A stretch of DNA of 64,000 nt from Pseudomonas poae. Its GTDB lineage: Bacteria; Pseudomonadota; Gammaproteobacteria; Pseudomonadales; Pseudomonadaceae. Of this stretch, positions 36,606 through 45,756 are shown piece by piece. The notes beneath the pieces are model-generated. The model was not told the DNA's origin. It worked only from the letters and a program-made list of their open reading frames with translations, and did not search any database. The stretch covers positions 62,001-126,000 of the forward strand of contig NZ_JYLI01000005.1 of NCBI RefSeq assembly GCF_001439785.1. Reading direction: 5' to 3'. How positions within the stretch are numbered: the stretch's first letter is position 1; each line of letters opens with the position of its first letter. Position numbers and translations under genes: made by a program.

Positions 36606-37307
36606 ATGCTGCAATTCGAAAACGTTTCCACTTTCTACGGCAAGATCCAGGCCCTGCACAGCGTCAACGTGGAAGTGCGCCAGGGTGAAATCGTCACGCT
36701 GATCGGTGCCAACGGCGCGGGCAAGTCGACACTGCTGATGACTCTGTGCGGATCGCCCCAGGCCCACAGCGGCAGCATCCGCTACCTGGGTGAAGAGCTG
36801 GTGGGTCAGGAGTCGTCGCACATCATGCGCAAGAGCATCGCGGTGGTGCCCGAAGGCCGCCGCGTGTTCTCACGCCTGACCGTCGAAGAGAACCTGGCCA
36901 TGGGCGGGTTCTTCACCGACAAGGGCGACTACCAGGAACAGATGGACAAGGTGCTGCACCTGTTCCCCCGGCTCAAGGAGCGTTTCAGCCAGCGCGGCGG
37001 CACCATGTCCGGCGGCGAACAGCAAATGCTCGCCATCGGCCGCGCGCTGATGAGCAAACCCAAGCTGTTGCTGCTGGACGAACCCTCCCTGGGACTGGCG
37101 CCGATCATCATCCAGCAGATCTTCGACATCATCGAACAGCTGCGCAAGGACGGGGTGACGGTGTTTCTGGTGGAGCAGAACGCCAACCAGGCACTGAAAA
37201 TCGCCGACCGCGCCTACGTGTTGGAAAACGGCCGGGTGGTGATGCAGGGCACCGGTGAGCAGTTGCTCACCGATCCAAAAGTGCGTGAAGCGTACCTGGG
37301 CGGCTAA
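36606..37307 (+). CDS. braG: Branched-chain amino acid ABC transporter ATPase (LivF type)
   Basis: A 233-residue ABC ATPase, the partner of BraF. Walker A is GANGAGKST near residue 37, the signature is GGTMSGGEQQMLAIGRAL near 135, Walker B is LLLLDEPSLGLAP near 157, and the switch region is FLVEQNANQ. The shorter length relative to BraF is normal for LivF. It is the last gene of the operon, followed by a palindromic REP-like hairpin 13 bases after the stop. Confidence 0.97.
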   Translation: MLQFENVSTFYGKIQALHSVNVEVRQGEIVTLIGANGAGKSTLLMTLCGSPQAHSGSIRYLGEELVGQESSHIMRKSIAVVPEGRRVFSRLTVEENLAMGGFFTDKGDYQEQMDKVLHLFPRLKERFSQRGGTMSGGEQQMLAIGRALMSKPKLLLLDEPSLGLAPIIIQQIFDIIEQLRKDGVTVFLVEQNANQALKIADRAYVLENGRVVMQGTGEQLLTDPKVREAYLGG

Positions 37308-37320
37308 AACCGGCGCTGAA

Positions 37321-37357
37321 ATGTGGGAGGGGCGGTTCGACTTGCTCCCTCCCACAT
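37321..37357. repeat. Single REP-like palindrome after braG
   Basis: ATGTGGGAGGGG is mirrored by CTCCCTCCCACAT around a short centre containing GGTTCGACTTG. It is a REP-related hairpin that may serve as 3' end of the bra transcript. Confidence 0.75.
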
Positions 37358-37476
37358 TGCCTTGTGTGACAGGCAGTTTTTTTCGAATGCCCTTGTAACG
37401 AATATCCCCCTACTGCCTCTAGTGGTGCAGGCAGGCAATCGAGCCTGCTACTTCAACCCACTGCTGGAGTCACACC

Positions 37477-37761
37477 ATGACCACAAAACTGTCTGCCACC
37501 TCTCTTATCCTGGCTCTGAGCCTGTCCGCCCTCACCGCCCCTGCCTTTGCCGCCGACGACATGCAGAAATGCTTCGGCGTTGCTGAAGCCGGCAAGAACG
37601 ATTGCAGCGCGGGCGCCGGTACAACCTGCGCCGGCACCTCCAAAACCAAGGACCAGGCCAACGCCTGGAAACTGGTCCCGGCCGGCACCTGCGGCCAACT
37701 CCCCAGCACCACATCGCCAACCGGCTTCGGCCAGGACAAGGCCTTTACCGCCAAATCCTGA
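37477..37761 (+). CDS. bufA: Bufferin-type RiPP precursor, DUF2282 (BufA1-like)
   Basis: A 94-residue exported peptide precursor. Residues 1-25 are a signal peptide ending AFA|AD. The mature part carries four cysteines (Cys32, Cys43, Cys51, Cys72) in the DUF2282 pattern [18 protein letters not shown] ... CAGTS ... VPAGTCG. In described bufferins, MNIO enzymes convert internal cysteines to thiooxazole-type heterocycles that bind copper, protecting the periplasm. It is the first gene of a four-gene operon that includes the modifying enzyme. The link to copper is from family knowledge; modification sites here are inferred. Confidence 0.88.
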   Translation: MTTKLSATSLILALSLSALTAPAFAADDMQKCFGVAEAGKNDCSAGAGTTCAGTSKTKDQANAWKLVPAGTCGQLPSTTSPTGFGQDKAFTAKS

Positions 37762-37781
37762 TCCCCGCCAACCGAGTGCCG

Positions 37782-38660
37782 ATGATGACGCATTTACCCC
37801 ACCACAGGGTCTCACCGGCTCAGGTGCCCGGCCTCCCCTTGCGGGCCGGGCTGGGACTGAAAAGCGAGCACTTCATTGAAGTACTCGAAACCCGTCCTGA
37901 CCTCGGTTTTTTTGAAGTGCACGCCGAAAACTTCATGGTGGCCGGCGGGCCTTTTCATCACTACCTGGGTTTGATTCGCGAGCAGTATCCACTGTCGCTG
38001 CATGGCGTAGGCCTGTCCATCGGCGGCGAAGGCCCGCTCAATGGCGCGCACCTGGCTCGCCTGGCCACGCTGATCGAACGCTATCAACCCCAGGCCTTTT
38101 CCGAACACCTGGCCTGGTCCAGCCATGGCCCGGTATTCCTCAATGACTTGCTGCCCCTGGCTTACGACGTCACTACCCTGAACCGGGTGTGCGCGCACAT
38201 CGATCAGGTACAAAGCACGCTCAAGCGGCCAATGCTGCTGGAAAACCCGTCGACCTACCTGTTGTTCCAACGTTCCACCCTGGACGAGACCGACTTCATC
38301 AGCGAGATCATCCGCCGCACCGGTTGCGGCCTGCTGCTGGACGTCAACAATGTCTACGTGTCTTGCATCAATCACCAACGCGACCCGCTGGCTTATATCA
38401 ACGCGCTCCCCCTGCATGCAGTGGGCGAGATTCATCTGGCCGGTTTTGCCGAAGACTCTGACAGCCTCGGCGACCGGCTGCTGATCGATGATCACGGCGC
38501 GCCCATCGACAACGCGGTGTGGCAGTTGTACGAGCAGGTCCTGGCGCGCACGGGCCCGGTCGCAACGTTGATCGAGCGCGATAACCAGGTACCAGCCTTC
38601 AGCGTGCTGCAGGCCGAGGCGCAACAGGCCGAACGGCACTTGTTGCAGGTGATGGCATGA
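37782..38660 (+). CDS. bufB: MNIO (DUF692) peptide-modifying iron enzyme
   Basis: A 292-residue TIM-barrel enzyme of the multinuclear non-haem iron-dependent oxidative family. Expected metal-ligand and active-site segments are present: [10 protein letters not shown] (about 46-55), [37 protein letters not shown] and [10 protein letters not shown]. In bufferin systems it modifies cysteines of the BufA precursor. The start ATG-ATG at 37782/37785 lies 20 bases after bufA; a longer in-frame reading would overlap bufA and is not enzyme-like. The stop overlaps the next gene by 4 bases. Confidence 0.92.
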   Translation: MMTHLPHHRVSPAQVPGLPLRAGLGLKSEHFIEVLETRPDLGFFEVHAENFMVAGGPFHHYLGLIREQYPLSLHGVGLSIGGEGPLNGAHLARLATLIERYQPQAFSEHLAWSSHGPVFLNDLLPLAYDVTTLNRVCAHIDQVQSTLKRPMLLENPSTYLLFQRSTLDETDFISEIIRRTGCGLLLDVNNVYVSCINHQRDPLAYINALPLHAVGEIHLAGFAEDSDSLGDRLLIDDHGAPIDNAVWQLYEQVLARTGPVATLIERDNQVPAFSVLQAEAQQAERHLLQVMA

Positions 38661-39412
38661 GTACCCAGCACGCGTTCTGCGCGGCCCTGCTCGCTCACGA
38701 ACCGAGCTGCCCCGAGGGTGTGTTCAGCAGCAACGGCGCCGACCCGGCCAGCCGTTTTGCGGTGTATCGCAATAATGTGCACAGCGCGTTGATCAATGCG
38801 CTGGCGACCAGTTACCCGGTGACGCGGCAGTTGGTCGGCGATGAATTCTTCCATGCCATGGCCGGCCTCTACGTGCAGGCATACCCGCCCGAAAGCCCGT
38901 TGCTCAGCGAGTACGGCAGCACGCTGGCCGACTTTATCCAGGCATTCGAGCCGGCCCAGAGCGTGCCCTATCTGGCGGATGTCGCGAGACTGAAGCGCCT
39001 GCGCGTGCGCGCCTATCACGCAGCTGACATCCCGGCGCTGGATCAACCACGCGTTCTCGAGCAACTGAACGGCCAGTCGCGCCTGCACCTGCACCCGTGC
39101 GTCGCCACGCTGCACTCGCCCTACGCGACCGTGACGATATGGGCCGCCCACCAGACCGAGGGCGCCATCGCCAGCGTAAACCCCTGGCAAGCGCAAGGCG
39201 CACTCGTGCTGCGCCACGGGCTGGCGGTCAAGATCTTCGGTATCGACAGCGGTTCGGTGGCCTTTATCAACAGCCTTGGCCGAAGCGAGGCGCTTGAAAC
39301 GGCCGTGGAACATGCCCTCGAAGCCTCAAGCGAATTCGACCTGCATCAATGCCTCGGGCTGCTGATCAGCCACGACGCCATCACTCATCTGGAACAGAAG
39401 GTATCGCCATGA
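38657..39412 (+). CDS. bufC: DUF2063 (HvfC/BufC-type) partner protein
   Basis: A 251-residue protein with the N-terminal DUF2063 domain (start [20 protein letters not shown], then [33 protein letters not shown]). Members were once annotated as putative DNA-binding. In MNIO operons they form a complex with the enzyme and are thought to recognise the precursor. The C-terminal half is a beta-rich domain. It overlaps both neighbours by ATGA, so bufB-C-D are translationally coupled. It has no signal peptide, consistent with cytosolic modification before export. Confidence 0.9.
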   Translation: MSTQHAFCAALLAHEPSCPEGVFSSNGADPASRFAVYRNNVHSALINALATSYPVTRQLVGDEFFHAMAGLYVQAYPPESPLLSEYGSTLADFIQAFEPAQSVPYLADVARLKRLRVRAYHAADIPALDQPRVLEQLNGQSRLHLHPCVATLHSPYATVTIWAAHQTEGAIASVNPWQAQGALVLRHGLAVKIFGIDSGSVAFINSLGRSEALETAVEHALEASSEFDLHQCLGLLISHDAITHLEQKVSP

Positions 39413-39894
39413 ACACGTCTGCACCCTGCCAGGTAAACAGGGCCATTGCCCTGTTCGAAAAAATCCCCTACAGCCTGCTCGCGTTCCTCGCGCGTTTCTC
39501 GATCGCGGCAGTGTTCTGGAAGTCCGGGCAAACCAAGGTCGAAGGCTTTGCCATCGACCTGATCAGCGGCACCTTCGAACTGGGCATGCCCAAACTGGCC
39601 GCTTCCACCGTACCGCTGTTTCGCAGTGAATATGCGGTGCCTCTGCTGTCGCCGGAAGTGGCCGCCTATATGGCGGCCTTTGCCGAGCACTTCTTCCCCG
39701 CATTGATTCTGGTGGGGCTGGCCACGCGCTTTTCGGCCCTGGCGCTGATCGGGATGACGCTGACCATTCAATTGTTCGTCTACCCCGACGCCTACCCCAC
39801 CCACGGCACCTGGATCGCAGTGTTGTTGCTGCTGGTTGCCAAGGGCCCGGGTTGGCTCTCCATCGATCACTTGATCGCCCGTCGCTGCCGTTAA
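39409..39894 (+). CDS. bufD: DoxX-family membrane protein of the bufferin operon
   Basis: A 161-residue DoxX-like protein with four predicted membrane helices. It has the typical start LLAFLARFSIAAVFWKSGQTKVEG and later EHFFPALILVGLATRFSALALIGM. DoxX genes close many DUF2282-DUF692-DUF2063 operons; a role in redox or export steps is suspected but not shown. The ATG at 39409 overlaps the bufC stop. Its last 4 bases overlap the end of the convergent LysR gene. Confidence 0.88.
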   Translation: MNTSAPCQVNRAIALFEKIPYSLLAFLARFSIAAVFWKSGQTKVEGFAIDLISGTFELGMPKLAASTVPLFRSEYAVPLLSPEVAAYMAAFAEHFFPALILVGLATRFSALALIGMTLTIQLFVYPDAYPTHGTWIAVLLLLVAKGPGWLSIDHLIARRCR

Positions 39895-40799
39895 AGGCGA
39901 TTCAACACCTCGCCACTGCGCCTGAACCAGTCCACGAGATAATCGGCCAATACCTGGGTGCGTCGTGGCAACCCGCCCTGGTAAGGGTGAACCAGGTACA
40001 TCGGCATGCTCCGCGTCTGATAATCACGCAGGAGCCAGCGCAGTCGTCCGTCAGCCAGTTCCGTTGGCAAGGCGTAGGACGGCAGACGGGCGATACCGGC
40101 GCCGACCAGCGCGGCCTTCTTCAGCAGGTTGTAATGGTTGGAGGCAAACGTGCCGCTCACGCGCACCCGCAATAATTCGTGCTGCTGGTGGTACAGCCAC
40201 TCCTCGCGGCCGCGGTAGTGGCTGTTCAGCAAACAGGTGTGGGCGGCCAGATCCGCCGGGGTCTGCGGTTCACCGTGCTGTTCGAGGTAGGCGGGGCTGG
40301 CGCAGGTCATCTCGTGCCAGGCCAGCAAGGGCCTGGCCACGAGCCGCTCATGTTCGATGTCGCCCGCGCGCACCCCCAGGTCAAACCCGTCCCGCGCCAG
40401 ATCGCGGTAGCTGTTGTTAAGCTCCAACTCGACCTGCACCTGCGGGTATTGCCTGGAAAAGTCCAGCAACAGGCCGTCGAAGAAGGTTTCACCCAATGAA
40501 ACCGGAACCGTCATGCGCACCGGCCCGGCCACATCGTCCTTGAGCCGCGCCAATGCCTGACGCGCGCATTCCATCTGCACCACCAACGCCTGCGCCTGGG
40601 GCAACAAGGCTACACCTGCGGCGGTGAGGCTCAGTTTGCGCGTGGTACGGTGCAGCAGCACCACATCAAACTGTGCTTCCAACTGGCTGATGCGCTTTGA
40701 CAACTGCCCCTTGCTACAGCCCAGACGTGCAGCCGCCACGGTAAAACTGCCCGCTTCGATCAACACGGCAAAGGCCGCCAGATCATCCATCTCGCTCAT
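39891..40799 (-). CDS. LysR-family regulator, probably of the adjacent SDR gene
   Basis: A 302-residue LTTR. The helix-turn-helix occupies residues 5-65 (AFAVLIEAGSFTVAAARLGCSKGQLSKRISQLEAQF, then RKLSLTAAG). The effector domain starts near 90 (VRMTVPVSLGETFFDGLLLDF) and is of the CrgA/AphB-like group. The ATG at 40799 (MSEMDDL) is preferred to an in-frame ATG at 40856, which would extend into the promoter space. It is divergent from the SDR-like gene with 111 bases between, the classic arrangement for a LysR regulator and its target. Confidence 0.88.
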   Translation of the reverse strand: MSEMDDLAAFAVLIEAGSFTVAAARLGCSKGQLSKRISQLEAQFDVVLLHRTTRKLSLTAAGVALLPQAQALVVQMECARQALARLKDDVAGPVRMTVPVSLGETFFDGLLLDFSRQYPQVQVELELNNSYRDLARDGFDLGVRAGDIEHERLVARPLLAWHEMTCASPAYLEQHGEPQTPADLAAHTCLLNSHYRGREEWLYHQQHELLRVRVSGTFASNHYNLLKKAALVGAGIARLPSYALPTELADGRLRWLLRDYQTRSMPMYLVHPYQGGLPRRTQVLADYLVDWFRRSGEVLNRL

Positions 40800-40910
40800 G
40801 GATTGTTTCCAATTGAAAACCAAAGGTTGCCTATTAGCGCGTTTATCCGCCTCCAAAGCCAGCCTAGACTGAGCTTCCCAACGTTTATTTCGACTCAGAG
40901 GAACAGCGCG

Positions 40911-41510
40911 ATGAAAATCCTATTGATAGGCGCCAGCGGCACAATCGGCTCGGCGGTCAAGGCAGAGTTAGCGCAACGCCACGAAGTGATCAGCATCGGC
41001 CGCGACAGTGGCGACTTCCAGGCTAATATCAGCGACAGCGCCTCGATCCGTCGGCTGTTTGAACAAACCGGCAAGTTCGACGCACTGATCTGCGCGGCCG
41101 GCAGCGTGAATTTTGTCGCGCTGGGCGACATGCGCGACAGCGATTTTGACCTGGGCCTGCGCGACAAATTGATGGGCCAGGTCAATCTGCTGCTGATCGG
41201 TCGTGAATACGCCAACGACGGCGCCTCGTTCACCTTCACCAGCGGCATCCTCAACCGCGACCCGATCCGCACCGGCGCCTCGGCTGCGCTGGTCAATGGT
41301 GCGCTTGATGCGTTTGTGAAAGCGGCGGCAATCGAGTTGCCACGGGGTCTGCGCATCAACTCGGTCAGCCCGACGGTATTGCTGGAAGCCATGGACAGCT
41401 ACGCGCCGTATTTTCGCGGTTACAAGCCGGTCAGCGCTGCCGATGTGGCGTTGGCCTACGCCAAGAGCGTGGAAGGCTTGCAGACGGGTCAGACCTACAT
41501 CGTGGGCTGA
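40911..41510 (+). CDS. Atypical short-chain dehydrogenase/reductase
   Basis: A 199-residue Rossmann-fold protein. The cofactor motif is LIGASGTIGSAV at residues 5-16, with ICAAGSVNF (NNAG-like) near 62. The catalytic Ser region is FTFTSGILNRDP, but the usual YxxxK is missing: the position reads ASAALVNGALDAFVKAAA, with Asn/Ala where Tyr is expected. This matches a small SDR subgroup whose activity is uncertain. GAGGAA precedes the ATG at 40911. It is divergent from the LysR gene and overlaps the end of the next, convergent gene by 16 bases. Confidence 0.82.
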   Translation: MKILLIGASGTIGSAVKAELAQRHEVISIGRDSGDFQANISDSASIRRLFEQTGKFDALICAAGSVNFVALGDMRDSDFDLGLRDKLMGQVNLLLIGREYANDGASFTFTSGILNRDPIRTGASAALVNGALDAFVKAAAIELPRGLRINSVSPTVLLEAMDSYAPYFRGYKPVSAADVALAYAKSVEGLQTGQTYIVG

Positions 41511-41875
41511 GACTCAGGGGTGTTACCTGAAAATCGAGTCATCCACTCAATTGCCAGTGCGCGGGGAGCCAAAAACCTGAGTTCTGCGCCCAACACGCTG
41601 TGAACCCTGGACGTGCTGATCTGATAACCGTCCACCTGAAGCCTCACGTATTTCTGGTAAGCCAGCAATGTGGTGGACCTTGCCCGTGCACTGGCGTCGG
41701 GACTCAACGTGACAGTCACTTCCACATTGGCCGGATCAGGGCCTCCGGCCTTTTTAAGCTGGAGCGAAACGTCCGTGAAATCCGTCACTGAAGAAAAGAC
41801 AAGCCGCGCAGGCTCATCCGCCCCGGCGACACTTGCCCAAAGCAGAACAATACCGAGGCTCAATTTGATGTTCAT
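41495..41875 (-). CDS. Small exported protein of unknown function
   Basis: A 126-residue protein with a signal peptide (MNIKLSLGIVLLWASVAGA, cleavage near residue 19). The mature part is probably beta-rich (ARLVFSSVTDFTDVSLQLKK, VEVTVTLSPDASARAR) and has no cysteines. The ATG at 41875 is preferred to an ATG at 41995 because the signal peptide begins there, with AGCGGA upstream. Its 3' end overlaps the SDR-like gene. I do not recognise the family. Confidence 0.6.
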   Translation of the reverse strand: MNIKLSLGIVLLWASVAGADEPARLVFSSVTDFTDVSLQLKKAGGPDPANVEVTVTLSPDASARARSTTLLAYQKYVRLQVDGYQISTSRVHSVLGAELRFLAPRALAIEWMTRFSGNTPESQPTM

Positions 41876-42039
41876 TGCCGTATCCGCTTCAAAAAAGATG
41901 CCGACGCTCCCACGATTTTCTAACTCTAGACGATAGGACGCGTCCGAATCCTCCATGCGCCATTTCCCATAGGGTGTGCCGCACTTGTGATGCACCGCCA
42001 GTCTGCGTAACGTGGCGGCACTTGTCAGGAGACCCGAAA

Positions 42040-42711
42040 ATGCGTGCCGCCCGTACCCTTGCTCTGTGTGCCTTGCTTCCCCTGTTCGCTGCCTGCCAGA
42101 TGTTCGAGAGAGAGCCTGCCAAACCGTCCACCGTCGGGATGACCCGTATGCAAGGCGAACTCACGGCGGTGGGCGGCAAGCTGTTGTTCCAGCCATGTCG
42201 CGACCAGCGTAACTACATGGTCAAGGACACCGGCGGCACCAGCATCCTGCAGGAGGCCGCGTCGCTCGCCGGCCAGCAAGGCGCCCTGTTTGCCGACTTG
42301 CGTGGCAAATTTTCCGGGGTGGCCACCGGCACTCAGGGCGAGGTTGAGCTGCAACAGCTGTACCGCGTCGAGCGTTCAACCTCGGCCTGCGATGACCCTG
42401 ATTTCAAGCGCATGATCCTGCGCGCCAATGGCCACAAGCCGGCCTGGGCACTCAACGTCACCGCCAAGGGCATGGTGCTGGAACGCGAAGGCCAGCCGCC
42501 GCTGCCGGTGCCCTATGTTGAAGAGCAACTGGGTGATGGCCGTTTCAACCTGATGACCGAGGCCAATAACCAGCACATCGAATTGTGGGTGGCCCCGCAA
42601 CGCTGCGTCGACCCGGTCAGCGGCAGCCTGCAACACATGACCGCCGAATTGCGGATCAACGGTCAAGTCCAGCGTGGCTGCGCCGCTTTCGGTGGTTCGC
42701 GGGACGACTGA
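42040..42711 (+). CDS. Exported lipoprotein, COG3650-like
   Basis: A 223-residue lipoprotein. Residues 1-19 carry a signal with lipobox LFAAC (Cys19). The mature region includes MQGELTAVGGKLLFQPCRDQ and later the stretch AWALNVTAKGMVLEREGQPP, then HMTAELRINGQVQRGCAAFG near the end. That is the layout of COG3650/META-like periplasmic proteins, whose role is unknown. The ATG at 42040 lies 10 bases after AGGAGA. It is a single gene between a convergent small gene and the FAD dehydrogenase. Confidence 0.7.
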   Translation: MRAARTLALCALLPLFAACQMFEREPAKPSTVGMTRMQGELTAVGGKLLFQPCRDQRNYMVKDTGGTSILQEAASLAGQQGALFADLRGKFSGVATGTQGEVELQQLYRVERSTSACDDPDFKRMILRANGHKPAWALNVTAKGMVLEREGQPPLPVPYVEEQLGDGRFNLMTEANNQHIELWVAPQRCVDPVSGSLQHMTAELRINGQVQRGCAAFGGSRDD

Positions 42712-42817
42712 TTGGCCCCTGCGCTGTTTTAGCATGACGGGAAACCGTGGTTGGGGCTTATAATCGCCGGTTTGCAAAACAGCCGGCCTGTTTGCCCGCC
42801 GCCTACCGGATCCTGTC

Positions 42818-44431
42818 ATGTTACGAATCACCGAACTCAAGCTGCCCATCGACCATCCCGAAGAAGACCTGCGGCCCGCCATCGTGCAGCGCCTGGGGAT
42901 TGCCAGTGATGACCTGCTCGATTTCACCCTGTTCAAGCGCAGCTACGATGCCCGCAAGAAAACCTCGGAGCTGTGCTTCATCTACACCATCGACCTGAAC
43001 GTGGTGGGCGAAGCCGCCCTGCTGCTCAAGTTTGCCGATGACCGCAACGTCAACCCGGCACCGGACATCAGCTACAAGGTGGTGGGCCAGGCGCCGCAGG
43101 GTTTGACCGAACGGCCGGTTGTGGTCGGCTTTGGCCCGTGCGGCATTTTTGCCGGTCTGTTGCTGGCGCAGATGGGCTTCAAGCCGATCATCCTCGAGCG
43201 CGGCAAGGAAGTGCGCCAGCGCACCAAGGACACCTGGGGCCTGTGGCGCAAAAACGTGCTCAACCCCGAGTCCAACGTGCAGTTTGGCGAAGGCGGCGCT
43301 GGCACCTTTTCCGACGGCAAGCTCTACAGCCAGATCAAGGACCCGAAATTCCTCGGCCGCAAGGTTCTGCACGAATTCGTCAAGGCCGGCGCTCCGGAAG
43401 AAATCCTGTACGTCAGCAAACCGCATATCGGCACCTTTCGCCTGACCGGCGTGGTGGAAAACATGCGCCAGCAGATCATTGCGCTGGGCGGTGAAGTGCG
43501 TTTCGAGCAGCGCGTGACCGACGTGCTGATCGACGACGGTCAGTTGCACGGCGTGGTCATTGACGGCGGCGAGCAGATCCTCTCAAAGCATGTGATCCTC
43601 GCCCTGGGCCACAGCGCCCGCGACACGTTCCGCATGCTGCATGGCCGTGGCGTGTACATGGAAGCCAAGCCGTTCTCGGTGGGCTTTCGGATCGAACACC
43701 CGCAATCGCTGATCGATGCCGCGCGCCTGGGCAAGTACGCCGGGCACCCGAAACTCGGTGCCGCCGACTACAAGCTGGTGTACCACGCCAAAAACGGCCG
43801 TTCGGTCTACAGCTTCTGCATGTGCCCAGGTGGCACGGTGGTTGCGGCCACTTCCGAGCCCAATCGCGTGGTCACCAACGGCATGAGCCAATACTCGCGT
43901 AACGAGCGCAACGCCAACTCCGGCATTGTGGTCGGCATCACGCCGGACGTGGATTACCCGGGTGGCCCGCTGGCGGGCATCGAGTTGCAGGAGCGCCTGG
44001 AATCCCATGCCTATGTGCTCGGCGGCAGCAACTACGAAGCACCGGCGCAATTGGTGGGCGACTTCATCGCGGGCAGACCGTCTACCGCCATCGGCAGCGT
44101 GGAACCGTCCTACAAACCCGGCGTATCGCTGGGCGATCTGGCCCTGGCCCTGCCTGAGTTTGCCATCGAGGCCATTCGCGAAGCGTTGCCGGCGTTTGAA
44201 AAGCAGATCAAGGGCTATTCGCTGCACGATGCCGTGCTGACCGGGATCGAAACGCGCACCTCTTCGCCACTGCGCATTACCCGTGACGATTCGCTGCAAA
44301 GCCTGAATGTGAAAGGCCTGTTCCCGGCCGGCGAAGGTGCCGGTTATGCCGGCGGCATCCTGTCGGCGGGCGTTGACGGGATTCGGATTGCCGAGGCGCT
44401 GGCGCGGGATATCTTGGGTATCGAGGCCTGA
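42818..44431 (+). CDS. FAD-dependent dehydrogenase (COG2509 family)
   Basis: A 537-residue flavoprotein. An N-terminal ~85-residue domain precedes the FAD-binding motif VVGFGPCGIFAGLLLAQMGF near residues 93-112. EGGAGTFSDGKLYSQIKDP follows, and the closing FAD motif GLFPAGEGAGYAGGILSAGVDGIRIAEA sits near the C-terminus. The motif GxGPCG and the overall length match an uncharacterised but widespread family of putative geranylgeranyl-reductase-like dehydrogenases. A TATAAT sits about 55 bases upstream. Substrate unknown; downstream lies a REP cluster. Confidence 0.86.
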   Translation: MLRITELKLPIDHPEEDLRPAIVQRLGIASDDLLDFTLFKRSYDARKKTSELCFIYTIDLNVVGEAALLLKFADDRNVNPAPDISYKVVGQAPQGLTERPVVVGFGPCGIFAGLLLAQMGFKPIILERGKEVRQRTKDTWGLWRKNVLNPESNVQFGEGGAGTFSDGKLYSQIKDPKFLGRKVLHEFVKAGAPEEILYVSKPHIGTFRLTGVVENMRQQIIALGGEVRFEQRVTDVLIDDGQLHGVVIDGGEQILSKHVILALGHSARDTFRMLHGRGVYMEAKPFSVGFRIEHPQSLIDAARLGKYAGHPKLGAADYKLVYHAKNGRSVYSFCMCPGGTVVAATSEPNRVVTNGMSQYSRNERNANSGIVVGITPDVDYPGGPLAGIELQERLESHAYVLGGSNYEAPAQLVGDFIAGRPSTAIGSVEPSYKPGVSLGDLALALPEFAIEAIREALPAFEKQIKGYSLHDAVLTGIETRTSSPLRITRDDSLQSLNVKGLFPAGEGAGYAGGILSAGVDGIRIAEALARDILGIEA

Positions 44432-44436
44432 CTGTG

Positions 44437-44628
44437 TTGTGGTGAGCGGGCTTGTTGTGGCAGGCGGGCTTGCTGTGGCGAGCGGGCTTGCCCCGCGTTG
44501 GGGTGCGAAGCGCCCCCAATCAAGAAACCCTCGGTATACCTGATACTACGCGGAGGCCGGTTCTGGGGCTGCTGCGCACCCCAACGCAGGGCAAGCCTGC
44601 TCGCCACAACAAGCGCGCTCGCCACAGG
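44437..44628. repeat. REP cluster with tandem partial units around a REPIN-like element
   Basis: Head segments repeat as GTGGTGAGCGGGCTTGT, GTGGCAGGCGGGCTTGC and GTGGCGAGCGGGCTTGC at 18-base spacing (from about 44440), leading into the full element at 44474-44608. A further inverted head CAAGCGCGCTCGCCACAGG follows. It lies between the convergent FAD and PLP genes. Confidence 0.85.
44474..44608. repeat. REPIN-like element, copy 2
   Basis: A 135-bp element starting TGTGGCGAGCGGGCTTGCC and ending GCAAGCCTGCTCGCCACA. It shares both palindromic arms and much of the centre (CCTGATAC) with the element at 9843-9976 in reverse orientation. Confidence 0.88.
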
Positions 44629-44661
44629 GATGTAGTTGCCTGCGCAGATTGTGGGGTGGTG

Positions 44662-45756
44662 TCAGATATTGGCGCGCCGAATGCTGTCCGGTAACGGCTC
44701 GCCCTGTTCCACACTGGCCGCCACCATCGCGATCAGATCTTCCAGCGCATACCCCTGGGCCGCCAACCAAGTCTCGTCGTAATAGGTTGTGGCGTAACGC
44801 TCCCCACCATCACATAAAATAGCCACGATCGAGCCCGACTCTCCCGCCGCTTTCATCTGCTGCGCGGCCATCAGTGCGCCAACCAGGTTAGTCCCGCTGG
44901 ACCCGCCCACCCGGCGCCCAAGCCGCCCCGCCAGGTAGTGCATGGCCGCCAGCGACAGCGCGTCGGGCACCTTGACCATCGCATCAATCACGTTGGGCAG
45001 AAACGACGCTTCGACCCTTGGCCGGCCGATGCCTTCGATCCGTGAACCGCAGTCCAGGCGCAAGCCCGCATCGCCGCTCAGGTAATAGTCGAAAAATACT
45101 GAACGCTCGGCATCGGCGCACAACACCCGGGTGCAATGCTGGCGATAACGCACGTAACGCCCCAGGGTCGCGGTGGTGCCACCGGTGCCGGGGTTGGAAA
45201 TCAACCAGCTCGGCTCCGGGTGTTGCTCAAAGCGCATCTGCTGGAAAATCGATTCGGCGATGTTGTTGTTGGCACGCCAGTCGGTAGCCCGCTCGGCGAA
45301 AGTGAACTGGTCCATGAAGTGCCCGCCGCTTTCCTGCGCCAGCCGTTCGGACTCGGTATAGATCTGCATCGGATCGTCTACCAGATGGCTCTGGCCACCA
45401 TAAAAGGCAATCTGGGCAATCTTTTCCCGCGACGTTGTGCTGGGCATCACCGCAATAAACGGCAGCCCGAGCAGGCGCGCGAAATAGGCCTCCGACACTG
45501 CGGTCGAACCGCTGGACGCCTCGATCACCGGGGCGCCAGGCTTGAGCCAGCCGTTGCACAGCGCATACAGAAACAGTGAACGCGCCAGCCGGTGTTTGAG
45601 GCTGCCCGTGGGGTGGCTGGACTCATCCTTGAAGTACAACTCGATACCCGGCAGGCCAGGTAATGGCAGAGGGATCAGGTGCGTGTCGGCGCTGCGCTGG
45701 AAGTCCGCTTCAATGATACGAATAGCTTCGCGGGCCCAGGTACGGTTGTCGCTCAT
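44662..45756 (-). CDS. PLP-dependent cysteine synthase/desulfhydrase-like enzyme
   Basis: A 364-residue fold-type II PLP enzyme. The PLP lysine is in [13 protein letters not shown] near residue 54. The substrate loop is [19 protein letters not shown], and the phosphate-binding glycine loop is [14 protein letters not shown]. It resembles CysK/CysM but is longer than CysK, closer to the Cds1-type L-cysteine desulfhydrases. It could therefore make or break down cysteine. It is a single gene divergent from nhaA, with a 217-base AT-rich space between. The direction of the reaction is not decidable from sequence. Confidence 0.82.
   Translation of the reverse strand: MSDNRTWAREAIRIIEADFQRSADTHLIPLPLPGLPGIELYFKDESSHPTGSLKHRLARSLFLYALCNGWLKPGAPVIEASSGSTAVSEAYFARLLGLPFIAVMPSTTSREKIAQIAFYGGQSHLVDDPMQIYTESERLAQESGGHFMDQFTFAERATDWRANNNIAESIFQQMRFEQHPEPSWLISNPGTGGTTATLGRYVRYRQHCTRVLCADAERSVFFDYYLSGDAGLRLDCGSRIEGIGRPRVEASFLPNVIDAMVKVPDALSLAAMHYLAGRLGRRVGGSSGTNLVGALMAAQQMKAAGESGSIVAILCDGGERYATTYYDETWLAAQGYALEDLIAMVAASVEQGEPLPDSIRRANI

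Noticed and set aside
37390..37430. ECF sigma promoter before the bufferin precursor
   Set aside because: TGTAACG could be a -35, but no matching -10 occurs at 15-18 bases, so it is only mentioned in the finding.
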